Assembly: GCA_020633335.1 (NCBI GenBank)
Contig: JACKDU010000005.1
Coordinates: 186,001 to 250,000, forward strand
Length of the DNA stretch: 64,000 nucleotides
DNA from: Myxococcales bacterium
GTDB taxonomy: Bacteria > Myxococcota_A > Polyangia > Nannocystales > Nannocystaceae
Reading direction: 5' to 3'
The first letter of the stretch is position 1. Every line of letters begins with the position of its first letter. The position numbers and the translations under genes are program-made. The notes under the pieces are model-generated. The model did not search any database. It had not been told where the DNA came from and saw only the letters and a list, made by a program, of their open reading frames with translations. Shown here piece by piece: positions 15,754 through 24,340 of the stretch.

Positions 15754-16113
15754 ATGAAGCGCCGCACGAAGATCCGCCGGCTGGCGAGCCTCTGCTTCGC
15801 CTTCGCCCTCAGCGCAGGCTGCTACAGCGGCGCCGAAGAAGAGGGGAAGGAGCCGCCGCCCGGCTACCCCGGCGGCTGGTGCCTGGAGACGCTGACTTGC
15901 TACGAGGCCGCCTGGATCTGCGACAAGGAGGGCCTCTATTGCTACAACTACGAGGACCCCTGCGAGGGCGTGCACTGCGGCTGGCACGGGGCCTGCGTCG
16001 TCGATCAGGAGACCCGCAAGCCGGAGTGCGTCTGCGAGGCCGGGTACTCCAACGAGATGTACTCGCTCTACTGCGCCGGCCCGGCAGGGGTGACCGGGGC
16101 GGGGACCTTCTAG
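15754..16113 (+). CDS. small Cys-rich (EGF-like) lipoprotein
   Basis: 119 residues from ATG 15754, 7-9 nt after GGAGGGG; ATG 15748 is also in frame. The signal peptide ends in the lipobox LSAGC. The mature part has ten Cys beyond the lipobox, and CEGVHCGWHGACVVDQET followed by CVCEAGY resembles an EGF-like module (CxxGxCxxxxxxxxCxCxxGY). Such modules usually mediate extracellular binding. No partner is evident; the neighbours are an exported protein gene (divergent) and the PlsB-like gene. Confidence 0.72.
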   Translation: MKRRTKIRRLASLCFAFALSAGCYSGAEEEGKEPPPGYPGGWCLETLTCYEAAWICDKEGLYCYNYEDPCEGVHCGWHGACVVDQETRKPECVCEAGYSNEMYSLYCAGPAGVTGAGTF

Positions 16114-16269
16114 CGCCGGGATCGTCGGCGATCGGCGGTGCTCTCTTCGGCGCGCGGCGATCGCTGCGGGTGGTCTGACCGGGCTGAGATCGGCCCGCGG
16201 CGCCCGCAGACGTGACCGAGGGCGCGCTTTCGCGCCTCCTCACGCTTCCCGGCGGCGGCGACGGCGGCG

Positions 16270-16275
16270 TATCCT
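16270..16275 (+). promoter_or_regulatory. -10-like TATCCT
   Basis: TATCCT ends 11 nt before ATG 16287. Confidence 0.35.
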
Positions 16276-16286
16276 CGGCCGGCCCC

Positions 16287-17999
16287 ATGTCACTCCTCAC
16301 CCGCTTCCTGCAGTCGCCGCCGGTGCGGGTGCCGACCCTCTTCCCCCCGCGGGTCGGCCCTGGCGATCCGCGGATCTACTCCTTCAACAGCGAGCGCCCC
16401 CGGATCATCGACGACCTGGTGCTGCGGGTGGTCGAGAGCCACGGCCGCGACGAGGAGCGCCTCCTCTTCGCCCTCAACGAGGCGGCCAACGCCGAGGTCC
16501 GGCGCCTGGCGACCCAGCGCGACGCCGAGGCCGAGGTCTCGCTCGATCACTGGCGGCGCCTCCTCCGACGCCTCGGCAAGATGAGCCACGTCGAGCGGGT
16601 CGAGGCGCTGAAGAAGACCGTCCGTCACATGGGCGAGGACATCGCCGGCAACTTCGACGTCCGGGTCTTCCGGGCGACGCGGCGGATGGTGCCGGGGGTC
16701 CTGACCGCGATCATGGCGCCCTCCGAGCTCCCCCACGAGATCGTCCGCACCGGCTGGCCGCGGGTCGACTCGCTGGTCACCGCCGAGGGGCCGATCACCC
16801 GCCTCCGCGAGCTCGCCCGCACCGGCACCCTGGTGCTGGTGCCGACCCACGCGTCGAACCTCGACTCGATCGCCCTCGGCTACCTCCTCGATCGCGAGGG
16901 GCTGCCGCCGGTGGTCTACGGCGCCGGCAAGAACCTCTTCTCGAACCCGATCATCTCCTTCTTCATGCACAACCTCGGCGCCTACCGGGTCGATCGCCGG
17001 GTCCGCGCGCGCCTCTACAAGGACGTCCTCAAGGCCTACTCGTGCCTGATGATCGAGCGGGGCTACCACTCGCTCTTCTTCCCCGGCGGGACCCGCTCGC
17101 GCTCGGGGATGGTCGAGACCCACCTCAAGCTCGGCCTCGCCGGGACCGCGGTCGAGGCCTTCGCCCGCAACCTCACCTACGGGGTCAAGCGGCCGGTCTA
17201 CATGGTCCCGGCGACGATCAACTACGCGCTCTGCCTCGAGGCCGAGACGCTGATCGACGACTGGCTCAAGGGCGCGGGCGCGGCCCGCTACATCATCGAG
17301 GACGACGAGTTCTCGTCGATCGATCGGATGGTCGCCTTCACCAAGAAGCTGGTCTCGCTGCGCTCGGCCGCGGTGATCCGCTTCGGCGAGCCCCTCGATC
17401 CCTTCGGCAACCCGATCGACGAGGAGGGCCGGAGCCTGGCGCCGAGCGGCAAGACGATCGATCCCGCGACCTACGTGAGCCGCCGCGGGATCCCCTCGGT
17501 CGACGCGGCCCGCGACGCCGGCTACACCCGCGAGCTCGGCGAGATGCTGCCGGCGATCTACAGCCGCGAGACCGTGGTGATGTGGACCCAGCTGGTCGCC
17601 CACGTCCTCTACCGCCACCTGGTCGCCGAGAGCCCGGGGATCGACCTCTTCGGCCGGCAGCGGCGGCGCGGCGAGGTGGCGATGAGCCGCGAGCGCCTGG
17701 TCGCCGAGGTCGGTGAGGCGCGCGATCGCCTGCGGGCGCTCGAGTCGGCGGGGCTCGCCCGCCTCGGGCCGGTGCTCCGCAACTCCGCCCCCGACGAGAT
17801 CGTCGCCCAGGCCCTCAGCGCCTGGCGCGGCTATCACACCAAGGTCGTCGCCAACGAGGTCGACCCCGACGTCGTGATCGAGGATCCCAACCTCCTCCTC
17901 TACTACCAGAACCGCCTGGTCGGCTTCGCCGAGGCGCTCGCCGGCCCCGACCAGGTCGCGGCCGCCCGCGAGATCGCCGGCCTCACCGCGAGCGCGTGA
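16287..17999 (+). CDS. PlsB-like glycerol-3-phosphate acyltransferase family protein with altered motif III
   Basis: 570 residues from ATG 16287; GTG 16212 is an upstream alternative. Acyltransferase motif I is VPTHASNLDS, with catalytic His188 and Asp193. KNLFSNPII and GAYRVDRR match motif II of PlsB/GPAT. Motif III, normally F.EGxRSR, reads FFPGGTRSRSG (264-274), so the conserved Glu is Gly267. YMVPATINY corresponds to motif IV. Family members acylate the sn-1 position of glycerol-3-phosphate at the membrane; the Glu change may alter the acceptor. The stop overlaps or nearly abuts the start of the GpsA-like gene, so a shared lipid-precursor pathway is inferred. Confidence 0.8.
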   Translation: MSLLTRFLQSPPVRVPTLFPPRVGPGDPRIYSFNSERPRIIDDLVLRVVESHGRDEERLLFALNEAANAEVRRLATQRDAEAEVSLDHWRRLLRRLGKMSHVERVEALKKTVRHMGEDIAGNFDVRVFRATRRMVPGVLTAIMAPSELPHEIVRTGWPRVDSLVTAEGPITRLRELARTGTLVLVPTHASNLDSIALGYLLDREGLPPVVYGAGKNLFSNPIISFFMHNLGAYRVDRRVRARLYKDVLKAYSCLMIERGYHSLFFPGGTRSRSGMVETHLKLGLAGTAVEAFARNLTYGVKRPVYMVPATINYALCLEAETLIDDWLKGAGAARYIIEDDEFSSIDRMVAFTKKLVSLRSAAVIRFGEPLDPFGNPIDEEGRSLAPSGKTIDPATYVSRRGIPSVDAARDAGYTRELGEMLPAIYSRETVVMWTQLVAHVLYRHLVAESPGIDLFGRQRRRGEVAMSRERLVAEVGEARDRLRALESAGLARLGPVLRNSAPDEIVAQALSAWRGYHTKVVANEVDPDVVIEDPNLLLYYQNRLVGFAEALAGPDQVAAAREIAGLTASA

Positions 18000-18004
18000 T
18001 CGAC

Positions 18005-18964
18005 ATGTCCCAAGAGCAATCCACGAATGAGCCGCCGGTCGCGGTGGTCGGCGGCGGGCGCTTCGGCTGGGGCCTCGCCGACACCGCGGCCCGCCACGGG
18101 CGCCGGGTGATCCTCTGGAGCCGCCGCCCGCAGCGGCCGGCGACCGAGGCGATCCACGTCACCCAGGAGCTCGGCGAGCTCGCGGCCGCCGAGCTGATCT
18201 TCGTCGCGGTCCCCTCGGCCTTCGTCGGCGAGGTCGCCGGCAGGCTCGGCGAGCACCTCGACGGCGCGCACCTCCTGGTCCACGTCAGCCGCGGGCTGGT
18301 CGGCGACGAGCTCCGGCCGCTGAGCGCGATCCTCCGCGAGGTCACGCCCTGCCGGCGGATCGGCGCGCTCGGCGGGCCGGTGGTCGCGGACGCGCTCTCG
18401 CGCGGCGAGCCCGGCGGCGGGATCGTCGGCACCCGCTTCCCCGAGGTCCGCGACGCGGTCCGCGGCGCGCTCGGGCGCTCGACCCTGCGGATCTACAGCA
18501 CCGACGACGTGATGGGCGTCGAGGTGGCGATGACCCTGGTCGGCCTCCTCTCGGTCGCGGTCGGCTTCGCGCGGGCGATGGGCGTCGGCCCGGCGACCCT
18601 GGCGGTGATGGGCACCCGCGGGATGGCCGAGGCCGCGCGGATCGGCGCGAGCTTCGGCGGCCGCATCGAGACCTTCGGCGGGCTCGCGGGCTTCGGCGAC
18701 CTGATGGCCGCGATCGCCGGCGACACCCGCCCGGAGCTCGGCGTCGGCGCGCGCCTGGCCGGCGGCATGAGCCCGGCCGAGGCCGCGCGCGAGGCCGGCG
18801 CCCACATCGAGGGGCTCGCGGTCGCCCGTCGGATCGCCGATCACGTCGAGCGGGCGGGCGTCCAGGCGCCGCTCACCGGCCTCCTGGCGACGCTCTTTGA
18901 GGGCAAGATCAGCGCCGAGGGGATGATCAAGGCGTTGATGGCCCGCCGCGTCGGTGAGGAGTAG
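18005..18964 (+). CDS. GpsA-like NAD(P)-dependent dehydrogenase lacking the catalytic Lys
   Basis: 319 residues from ATG 18005; GTG 17996 overlaps the previous stop (GTGA) and is also possible. The Rossmann motif is VVGGGRFGWGLA, then IFVAVPS and GALGGPVVADA. The helical domain aligns well with GpsA: GVEVAMTLVGLLSVAVGFARAMG against GVELGGALKNVIA(I)AAG, and GTRGMAEAARIG and TFGGLAGFGDL are kept. In this alignment the invariant ALKN becomes TLVG, so the catalytic Lys is Val179 and Asn is Gly180. SRNxRVG is TRPELGVG. Canonical glycerol-3-phosphate dehydrogenase activity is therefore doubtful, although cofactor binding looks intact. Confidence 0.8.
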   Translation: MSQEQSTNEPPVAVVGGGRFGWGLADTAARHGRRVILWSRRPQRPATEAIHVTQELGELAAAELIFVAVPSAFVGEVAGRLGEHLDGAHLLVHVSRGLVGDELRPLSAILREVTPCRRIGALGGPVVADALSRGEPGGGIVGTRFPEVRDAVRGALGRSTLRIYSTDDVMGVEVAMTLVGLLSVAVGFARAMGVGPATLAVMGTRGMAEAARIGASFGGRIETFGGLAGFGDLMAAIAGDTRPELGVGARLAGGMSPAEAAREAGAHIEGLAVARRIADHVERAGVQAPLTGLLATLFEGKISAEGMIKALMARRVGEE

Positions 18965-18978
18965 GCGCCGCTTCGCGC

Positions 18979-19003
18979 GTCGTCGTCGGCGAACAAGACG
19001 ACG
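18979..19003. terminator. hairpin between convergent genes
   Basis: TCGTCGTC (18979-18986) pairs with GACGACGA (18996-19003) around a 9-nt loop, between the convergent GpsA-like and ATC-hydrolase-like genes. There is no T-tract. Confidence 0.35.
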
Positions 19004-19014
19004 AGCGACCGCGG

Positions 19015-19707
19015 CTAGCGCGGCTCCTGGCCGAGGACGTGGAGGCGGACCCGGGTGGGGCCGCCGCGGGTGAAGCGGAAGTCGCAGCGGCGGCCGCCCT
19101 GGGCGAGGGTCTCGCTGCGGGTGAGGCCCCAGCCGAAGATCTCGCTGCCGATCGCGTCGGCGTTGCAGATGAAGGGGGCGAAGTCCCCGGCGCCTGCGCG
19201 AAGGGCCAGGTCATGGATCGCGCAGCGCTGGTAGTCGACGCCGTAGCCGTCGCCCGCGCCGGCGATGAAGCGGGCGATCCAGCCGCCGACCGGCGCCACG
19301 CGGCTGCGGGCGTCGAGCGAGCGGGCGAGCGCCTGCATCACGAAGGAGAACATCCCCCGCGAGGCGGCCGCGCGCTCGAGCCTGCCCATGCCGTCGAAGC
19401 GGGCGCGGGTCGCCGCCTCGCAGATCGCCCAGGCGCCGGCCGGGTCGACGTCGCGGGCCGCGAGCGCGAGGTAGACGGCGATGTAGATGCACCCGGAGAT
19501 CGAGAAGGAGCGCATCGTCGGCGCCCGCCAGCCGGGATCGGGCATCTGCGGGAGGAGCCCCAGGAGGCCGGCCTCGACCGCCGCCCAGGGGACGGCCGCG
19601 GGGTGCTCGGCGAGGCGGGGCTCCAGGTGCGCGCGCCAGCGGCCGAGCTCGCGGAGCGCCGCCCTCTTCTGGCCGATCATCGTCGCCGCGGTCATCCCCT
19701 GAACCAT
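19015..19707 (-). CDS. L-2-amino-thiazoline-4-carboxylate hydrolase family protein
   Basis: 230 residues from ATG 19707; a TTG at 19731 would add eight. The C-terminal half carries the family pattern: FAPFICNADAIGSEIFGWGL, then RSETLAQGGRRCDFRF, equivalent to the C..D......L.R..TLa.Gg..CDFrf stretch of ATC hydrolases. The N-terminal half is helical, with SISGCIYIAVYLALAARDVDP. The named activity (opening of a thiazoline ring on the way to L-cysteine) is known for few members, so the true substrate is open. It is convergent with the GpsA-like gene. Confidence 0.7.
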   Translation of the reverse strand: MVQGMTAATMIGQKRAALRELGRWRAHLEPRLAEHPAAVPWAAVEAGLLGLLPQMPDPGWRAPTMRSFSISGCIYIAVYLALAARDVDPAGAWAICEAATRARFDGMGRLERAAASRGMFSFVMQALARSLDARSRVAPVGGWIARFIAGAGDGYGVDYQRCAIHDLALRAGAGDFAPFICNADAIGSEIFGWGLTRSETLAQGGRRCDFRFTRGGPTRVRLHVLGQEPR

Positions 19708-19774
19708 CGCGGCCCCGCGGCGCCGACGCAAGCCCCGCGGGCGCGGCCGAAGTGCGGTTGTTCGCGGGGAGCAA

Positions 19775-20767
19775 TCAGCTCGCGTGCGCGGCGAGGCGGG
19801 CCCGCGCCCGGAGGCCGGCGGCGAAGCGGCGGGCGAGGGCCTCGGCGGTGTCGCCGTCGAGGCCGAGCGCGGCCGGGCCGTGGGTCGCCTGCGCCCGGGC
19901 GATCGCCGGCAGGCGGGCGAGCGCCTGGTCCATCGCGGCCGCGGCCGCGGCCCTGGTGTCGCTATCGACCTGGCCGATCAGCCATGTGTGGAGGTCCCAG
20001 GAGAGCTCGGCATGCTCGGCCTCGTCGGCGGCGAGCGGCGCGTAGGCCCGGCGGAGCGCGGGGTCGCGGGCGCGGGCGCCGACGAAGGCGGCCCGGAGGG
20101 CGGCCCAGGCCTCGAGGACGCAGCCCTCGCGGGCGTTGTCGATCGCCAGGTCGGCGAGGGTCGGCGCGCAGGGGCGCTGGCGGGCGGGCGCTGGCGCGGC
20201 CCCGCGGGCGCGGGCGAGGGCGCCGTCGTCGGCGGCGTGGCGCTCCTCGTCGGCGGCCGCCCGGCGGCAGCGGGCGATCAGCTCGGCCGGCGCGTCGGCG
20301 CGGGCGAGGGCGTCGGCGATCTGGTGGAAGGCGACGACGCTCGCGGCCTCGAGGTGGGCGCAGCGGGCGAGGTAGTCGGCGAGGTCATGGCCGCGGTGCT
20401 CGCCGTCGATGTGGCCGAGCGGGCGCCGTCCCTCGCAGAAGTACTCGTAGCCGGTGCCCTCGCACTGGACCGAGCCGACGATCGTCTCCGGGGTCGCGCC
20501 CGCGGTCGGCGCGACGCTCAGCGTGCAGGAGTCCGCGTTGCCGACCTGCCAGCTTCGCTCGCGCTCGTAGGCGAAGTGGCAGGCGGCGTCGCAGGTGATC
20601 GACGCGCGGTCGCTGAAGCCCCAGTTGGTGATCAGCTCACCGACGTCGGCCTCGGAGAGCTCGGCGTCGACCGTGAAGTGCTCGCTCGGGGGATCGCAGC
20701 CCCAGGTGGAGGGACAGCCGCTGTTGAGGGCGGCCAGGGCGCTGGCGATCAGGAGATGGATGCGCAT
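19775..20767 (-). CDS. lipoprotein with a C-terminal ferritin-like diiron domain
   Basis: 330 residues. The signal peptide ends in a lipobox-like LNSGC. Residues about 30-125 form a Cys-containing N-terminal domain (SITCDAACHF, SCTLSV, YEYFCEGRRPLG). The C-terminal 200 residues form a ferritin-like four-helix bundle: CAHLEAASVVAFHQIADAL, AAADEERHAADDG (ExxH), EGCVLEAWAALRAAF, AADEAEHAELSWDLHTW (ExxH). The paired Glu and ExxH motifs fit a diiron site. A ferritin-like domain attached to the envelope is unusual and could act in iron handling, peroxide removal or oxygenation. TACCCT (20783-20788, minus strand) is a possible -10. Confidence 0.75.
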   Translation of the reverse strand: MRIHLLIASALAALNSGCPSTWGCDPPSEHFTVDAELSEADVGELITNWGFSDRASITCDAACHFAYERERSWQVGNADSCTLSVAPTAGATPETIVGSVQCEGTGYEYFCEGRRPLGHIDGEHRGHDLADYLARCAHLEAASVVAFHQIADALARADAPAELIARCRRAAADEERHAADDGALARARGAAPAPARQRPCAPTLADLAIDNAREGCVLEAWAALRAAFVGARARDPALRRAYAPLAADEAEHAELSWDLHTWLIGQVDSDTRAAAAAAMDQALARLPAIARAQATHGPAALGLDGDTAEALARRFAAGLRARARLAAHAS

Positions 20768-20907
20768 CGTCGAGCGCCGCCCAGGGTATCACGCGGGCGC
20801 GCCGGGTCGAGTCGGCGCGGCGCGCGTCGTGAGGCGCCTAGGTCCAGCGCGCGGTCCTGAGCCCCCAATCCGGCCCACGGGCAGGGGGCTGAGCCACTCA
20901 ACTCTGA

Positions 20908-20913
20908 TAGGCT
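20908..20913 (+). promoter_or_regulatory. -10-like TAGGCT
   Basis: TAGGCT ends 11 nt before ATG 20925; no Shine-Dalgarno sequence is visible. Confidence 0.35.
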
Positions 20914-20924
20914 CGCTCGTCGGG

Positions 20925-21662
20925 ATGGTGTTGGAGCGGGAGAAGATCCTCGGGCGGGTGAGCAAGCTGCTGCGGATGGCTCGCGGCCGGGCGAACGAGC
21001 ACGAGTCGGCGGTCGCGGCGGCGACCGCCGAGCGGCTGATGCGTGAGCACCAGATCGAGCAGAGCGAGGTTGTCCTCGAGGACCTGGCCCATGGGGCAGC
21101 CATCGAGGCCCGCGACGCCGGCACCTGGCGGCGCTGTCCGGAGTGGCAGGGCCTCCTCGCGGTCGCCACGGCCCGCCTCTTCGACTGCGAGGTCGAGCGC
21201 TGCGAGCACGCGCAGCTCGACGGCCACGAGACCCTCCGCTTCTACGGCTACGCCGCCGACACGATCGCCGCGAAGTGGACCTTTGAGTACCTGGTCGAGG
21301 AGATCGGCCGGCGCTTCGATCGCTTCTGCGAGGAGCGCGGGATCGCGGAGAACGAGCGCCGGGCGGCCCTCCGCGACTACCGGATGGGCGCCGTCCACTC
21401 GGTGCTCGTCACCCTCGCCGAGGCGAGCGCGGCCAAGCTCGCCCAGCAGGCCCACCCCGACCCCGAGGGCGCCTGCTCGGCCCTCCTCGCCCAGCGCAAG
21501 GCGGCGGCGATCCGCGAGATCTTCGGCGACTTCGACTACGCCCCGACGCCGCTCGCCGAGGGGAGCGCCGAGGCCTTCCTGCACGGGCGCCGCGACGGCT
21601 CGCGGATCAAGGTGCGGCGGTCGATCGAGCGCGACGGCGCGAGGCCGGCGATCGACGGCTGA
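20925..21662 (+). CDS. DUF2786 domain protein
   Basis: 245 residues from ATG 20925. The N-terminus LEREKILGRVSKLLRMARGRANEHESAVAAATAERLMREHQI matches DUF2786 (helical, k..kLLalA....neHEa..A...A..lm....i). The second half (WQGLLAVATARLFDCEVER, FYGYAADTIAAKWTFEYLVEEI) is typical of the C-terminal domain that accompanies it in phage and bacterial proteins. Such proteins are often near mobile elements, but their function is not established. The track of in-frame codons extends further upstream, but the -10-like box at 20908 and normal domain start favour this ATG. Confidence 0.8.
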   Translation: MVLEREKILGRVSKLLRMARGRANEHESAVAAATAERLMREHQIEQSEVVLEDLAHGAAIEARDAGTWRRCPEWQGLLAVATARLFDCEVERCEHAQLDGHETLRFYGYAADTIAAKWTFEYLVEEIGRRFDRFCEERGIAENERRAALRDYRMGAVHSVLVTLAEASAAKLAQQAHPDPEGACSALLAQRKAAAIREIFGDFDYAPTPLAEGSAEAFLHGRRDGSRIKVRRSIERDGARPAIDG

Positions 21663-21722
21663 GGGGCCTGCGACGCACCTTCTTCGCGCCGGCGCCGCGC
21701 GCCGAGGCGATAGCTTTGATCA

Positions 21723-22439
21723 ATGGACTGCAAGCGGAGCATGCTCGTGCTCAGCCTCATCGGGATCGGCGAGTGGGGCTGTGGAGGCAAGGCGATCGAG
21801 ACCGGCTCGGCGACCGATGCGACGTCGGTGACCGACGCGACCTCGTCCACTGCGACGGCGTCCGGGGGAGAAGCGCCCCTTCCTGGCGCTTGCGAGGACT
21901 GCAACTTCGGCGAGTACGAGTGCGGCGGCTACGGCATGTGGCCCGGCCTCCGAGGATGTGATCTCAGCGCGCTCCGGCCCTCGGCGGTGACCGGCACGAC
22001 CCCGAACGGGCCCCTCGCGGGGACGCGGGTCCTCTTCGCCACGCTGGGTCAGGACTGCAACTTCAAGGAGTGCCAGAGGGTAGGGCTCTACGTCGTCGAC
22101 GACGACGTCGACATCGCCGAGTTCGTCGCGGCGCGAGAGGCCGGCGCGGGTGACGTCGTCAGATCGCTCTTTCACCTCAAGATCGCGCTCTCGGAGCCAC
22201 TCCACGCCCTCAACGGCAGCGGCGGCTCGGGCTACCTCTTCATGCCGGGGGCCATGTACGTGCCCTTCGGCGGGATCGAGGTCGTCGACCTCGTGCGCCT
22301 GGGCTCGTGGTACGTGTCCGATCCTGATGACCCACCGCGGCTGGGGGGGACCCTCCGGATCGGCGACGTCGTGGTCGCCGAGGGCTCGTTTGACGCGGTC
22401 TACTGCGACGTGTTCGACGACTTCGGCGCTTGCTCGTAG
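21723..22439 (+). CDS. lipoprotein with a Thr/Ser spacer, unknown function
   Basis: 238 residues. The N-terminus ends in a lipobox-like GEWGC, followed by a Thr/Ser/Ala-rich spacer (ATDATSVTDATSSTATAS), then a globular part with two Cys pairs (CEDCNFGEYECGG and QDCNFKECQRVG). No family is recognised. TAGCTT (21711-21716) lies 6 nt before the ATG. The spacer type recurs in four other lipoproteins in this window and suggests a surface-exposed domain held away from the membrane. Confidence 0.68.
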   Translation: MDCKRSMLVLSLIGIGEWGCGGKAIETGSATDATSVTDATSSTATASGGEAPLPGACEDCNFGEYECGGYGMWPGLRGCDLSALRPSAVTGTTPNGPLAGTRVLFATLGQDCNFKECQRVGLYVVDDDVDIAEFVAAREAGAGDVVRSLFHLKIALSEPLHALNGSGGSGYLFMPGAMYVPFGGIEVVDLVRLGSWYVSDPDDPPRLGGTLRIGDVVVAEGSFDAVYCDVFDDFGACS

Positions 22440-22591
22440 CGGCGCGGATGTCCGCTGAGCCATGGCTCCCGCTCCCGGACCCGGGCGCTCAGGTCCCCAA
22501 ATGAACCGCCGTGCAAGTTGTTCGTCGCGTGGGCGCGTCACGCGGAGTTCTTTCGGGAGCGCCCGACCTCCGTCAGCCGCAAGTTGAGGAG

Positions 22592-23446
22592 ATGCTCCTC
22601 GACCTTCGCAGCGCTCTCCTCCGCTCGCTCATCGCCGCCCCGCTCCTCATCGGCGGGTGCTCGGGCGACGACGGCGCGACCGCGGCCACCGCGACGACGT
22701 CGACCACGTCGGACACGTCGACCACGTCAGACACGTCGAGCTCCTCGACCACGGCCGAGTCGACCTCGAGCTCGACGAGCGAGGGGTCGTCGTCGACGAC
22801 CGAGGAGACCACCGGCGCGCCCGCGACCGTGACAGTGACAGGGATCGCCCGGGTCATGCCGGGCGCCCCGAACTTCGTCTCCCAGGGCGAGGTCTGCTTC
22901 GTCGCCGCCGACCAGGCGATCGGCCCGTGCACGACGACCAACACGATCGGCCGCTTCACCCTCGAGGGCGTCCCGGCCGACACCCAGGGCGCGGTCACCT
23001 TCAAGGAGGACCAGATCGTCACCTTCGCCTGGTCGCTGCTCACTGGGACCGAGGACTTCGAGCTCAGCCTCTCGATCGACACGCCCGAGCTCGTCCAGTC
23101 GTACTACGACGCCGCCGGGGTCGAGCGGATCGACGGGCGGATCGTCATCCTCACCGAGATCTACCCGGCGGCCGCGGGCTACAGCGCGACCCTCGAGCCG
23201 GTGAGCGGCGAGGGGCCCTTCTACTACAAGACGGGGGCCGGCGAGCTCGATCTCGAGGCGACGGAGTCCTCCGACGCGGTGGCGATGGCGGTCTTCCTCA
23301 ACGTCGATCCCGCGCTCGCGCCCTTCGCCGCGCCGATGGCCAAGGGCGGCGTGGTCTGCGAGGTGACGAGCGCCGGCGAGAGCTTCAGCGAGAGCTTCGT
23401 CCCGGAGGGCGCCGAGATCCTCTACTTCCAGCGGGTCTGCCGGTAG
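22592..23446 (+). CDS. lipoprotein with a long Ser/Thr-rich spacer
   Basis: 284 residues from ATG 22592, preceded by GAGGAG almost adjacent to the start. The lipobox is LLIGGC. Residues about 28-72 are nearly all Ser, Thr, Glu and Asp. The remaining domain begins TVTVTGIARVMPG and resembles a carboxypeptidase-regulatory or transthyretin-like beta sandwich (GEVCFVAADQ, GRFTLEGVPADTQGAVTFK, then YSATLEPVSG). This suggests a surface-displayed beta domain. The function is unknown. The gene follows another spacer lipoprotein on the same strand. Confidence 0.7.
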   Translation: MLLDLRSALLRSLIAAPLLIGGCSGDDGATAATATTSTTSDTSTTSDTSSSSTTAESTSSSTSEGSSSTTEETTGAPATVTVTGIARVMPGAPNFVSQGEVCFVAADQAIGPCTTTNTIGRFTLEGVPADTQGAVTFKEDQIVTFAWSLLTGTEDFELSLSIDTPELVQSYYDAAGVERIDGRIVILTEIYPAAAGYSATLEPVSGEGPFYYKTGAGELDLEATESSDAVAMAVFLNVDPALAPFAAPMAKGGVVCEVTSAGESFSESFVPEGAEILYFQRVCR

Positions 23447-23484
23447 GGCGCGACGATCCGTGATCGACGGCGGGGATCAACGGC

Positions 23485-23490
23485 TATGAT
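23485..23490 (+). promoter_or_regulatory. -10-like TATGAT
   Basis: TATGAT ends 9 nt before ATG 23500, a near-consensus -10 at leaderless spacing. Confidence 0.45.
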
Positions 23491-23499
23491 CGCCGACCG

Positions 23500-24327
23500 A
23501 TGCGGAGCTCCACGACCCCTCGCCGTCGCCCCTCCCTCGTCCTCGCGCTCGCCCTGCTGACGCTCGCGGCGGGCTGCGCCGAGAAGCGCGCGCCGGCGCC
23601 CGACGCCCCGGAGGAGCCCGCCCCGTCGACGGCGACGCCCGCGGGCGAGGGCGCGGCGGCGGAGGCGGGCGGCGAGGTGACGATCACGCCGCTGGTCCAC
23701 GGCTCGGTGCTCCTCCGCCAGGGGAGCCGGAGCGTCTACGTCGATCCCTGGTCCAAGGCGAGCTTCGAGGGCCTGCCGAAGGCCGACATCATCCTGATCA
23801 CCGACATCCACCCCGACCACCTCGACCCGGCGGCGATCGACGCGATCCGCGGCGACGCGACCCTGATCATCGGACCGCAGGCGGTCGCCGACAAGCTCCC
23901 GGGCGTCGAGGTGCTCGCCAACGGCGAGCGCGCCGAGGTCACCCAGGTGCCGGGCATGGTCGTCGAGGCGGTGCCCATGTACAACCTCCAGCGGGGGCCG
24001 GAGGAGGGCAAGCTCTTCCACGACAAGGGGCGGGGCAACGGCTACATCGTCACCCTCGGCGGCCAGCGGATCTACCTCTCCGGCGACACCGAGTGCACCG
24101 ACGAGATGCGGGCGCTGCAGGCGATCGACGTCGCCTTCGTCTGCATGAACCTGCCCTACACGATGCCGCCGGCCGAGGCGATCGAGTGCATCCGCGCCTT
24201 CCGGCCGAAGGTCGTGTACCCCTATCACTACCGGGGCTCGGACCCCGGGGAGGTCGCGCGGGCCTTCGCGGATGAGCCGGCGATCGAGGTCCGGCTCGCG
24301 GAGTGGTACCCGGGCGGCGAGGGGTAG
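23500..24327 (+). CDS. MBL-fold metallohydrolase lipoprotein (UlaG-like)
   Basis: 275 residues. The lipobox is TLAAGC, followed by a Pro/Ala/Glu spacer. The enzyme domain begins VTITPLVHGSVLLRQGSRSVYVDPW. The metal motif reads ITDIHPDHLD, where the common form is THxHxDH, so the first His is Asp. Further motifs are GNGYIVTLGGQRIYLSGDTECTDEM (metal Asp after the Gly) and VVYPYHYRG (last His). The fold is that of UlaG-like or related phosphodiesterase/lactonase enzymes. It is presumably periplasmic or surface-attached; the substrate is unknown. Confidence 0.82.
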   Translation: MRSSTTPRRRPSLVLALALLTLAAGCAEKRAPAPDAPEEPAPSTATPAGEGAAAEAGGEVTITPLVHGSVLLRQGSRSVYVDPWSKASFEGLPKADIILITDIHPDHLDPAAIDAIRGDATLIIGPQAVADKLPGVEVLANGERAEVTQVPGMVVEAVPMYNLQRGPEEGKLFHDKGRGNGYIVTLGGQRIYLSGDTECTDEMRALQAIDVAFVCMNLPYTMPPAEAIECIRAFRPKVVYPYHYRGSDPGEVARAFADEPAIEVRLAEWYPGGEG

Positions 24328-24340
24328 CGGTCCCGCGAGC

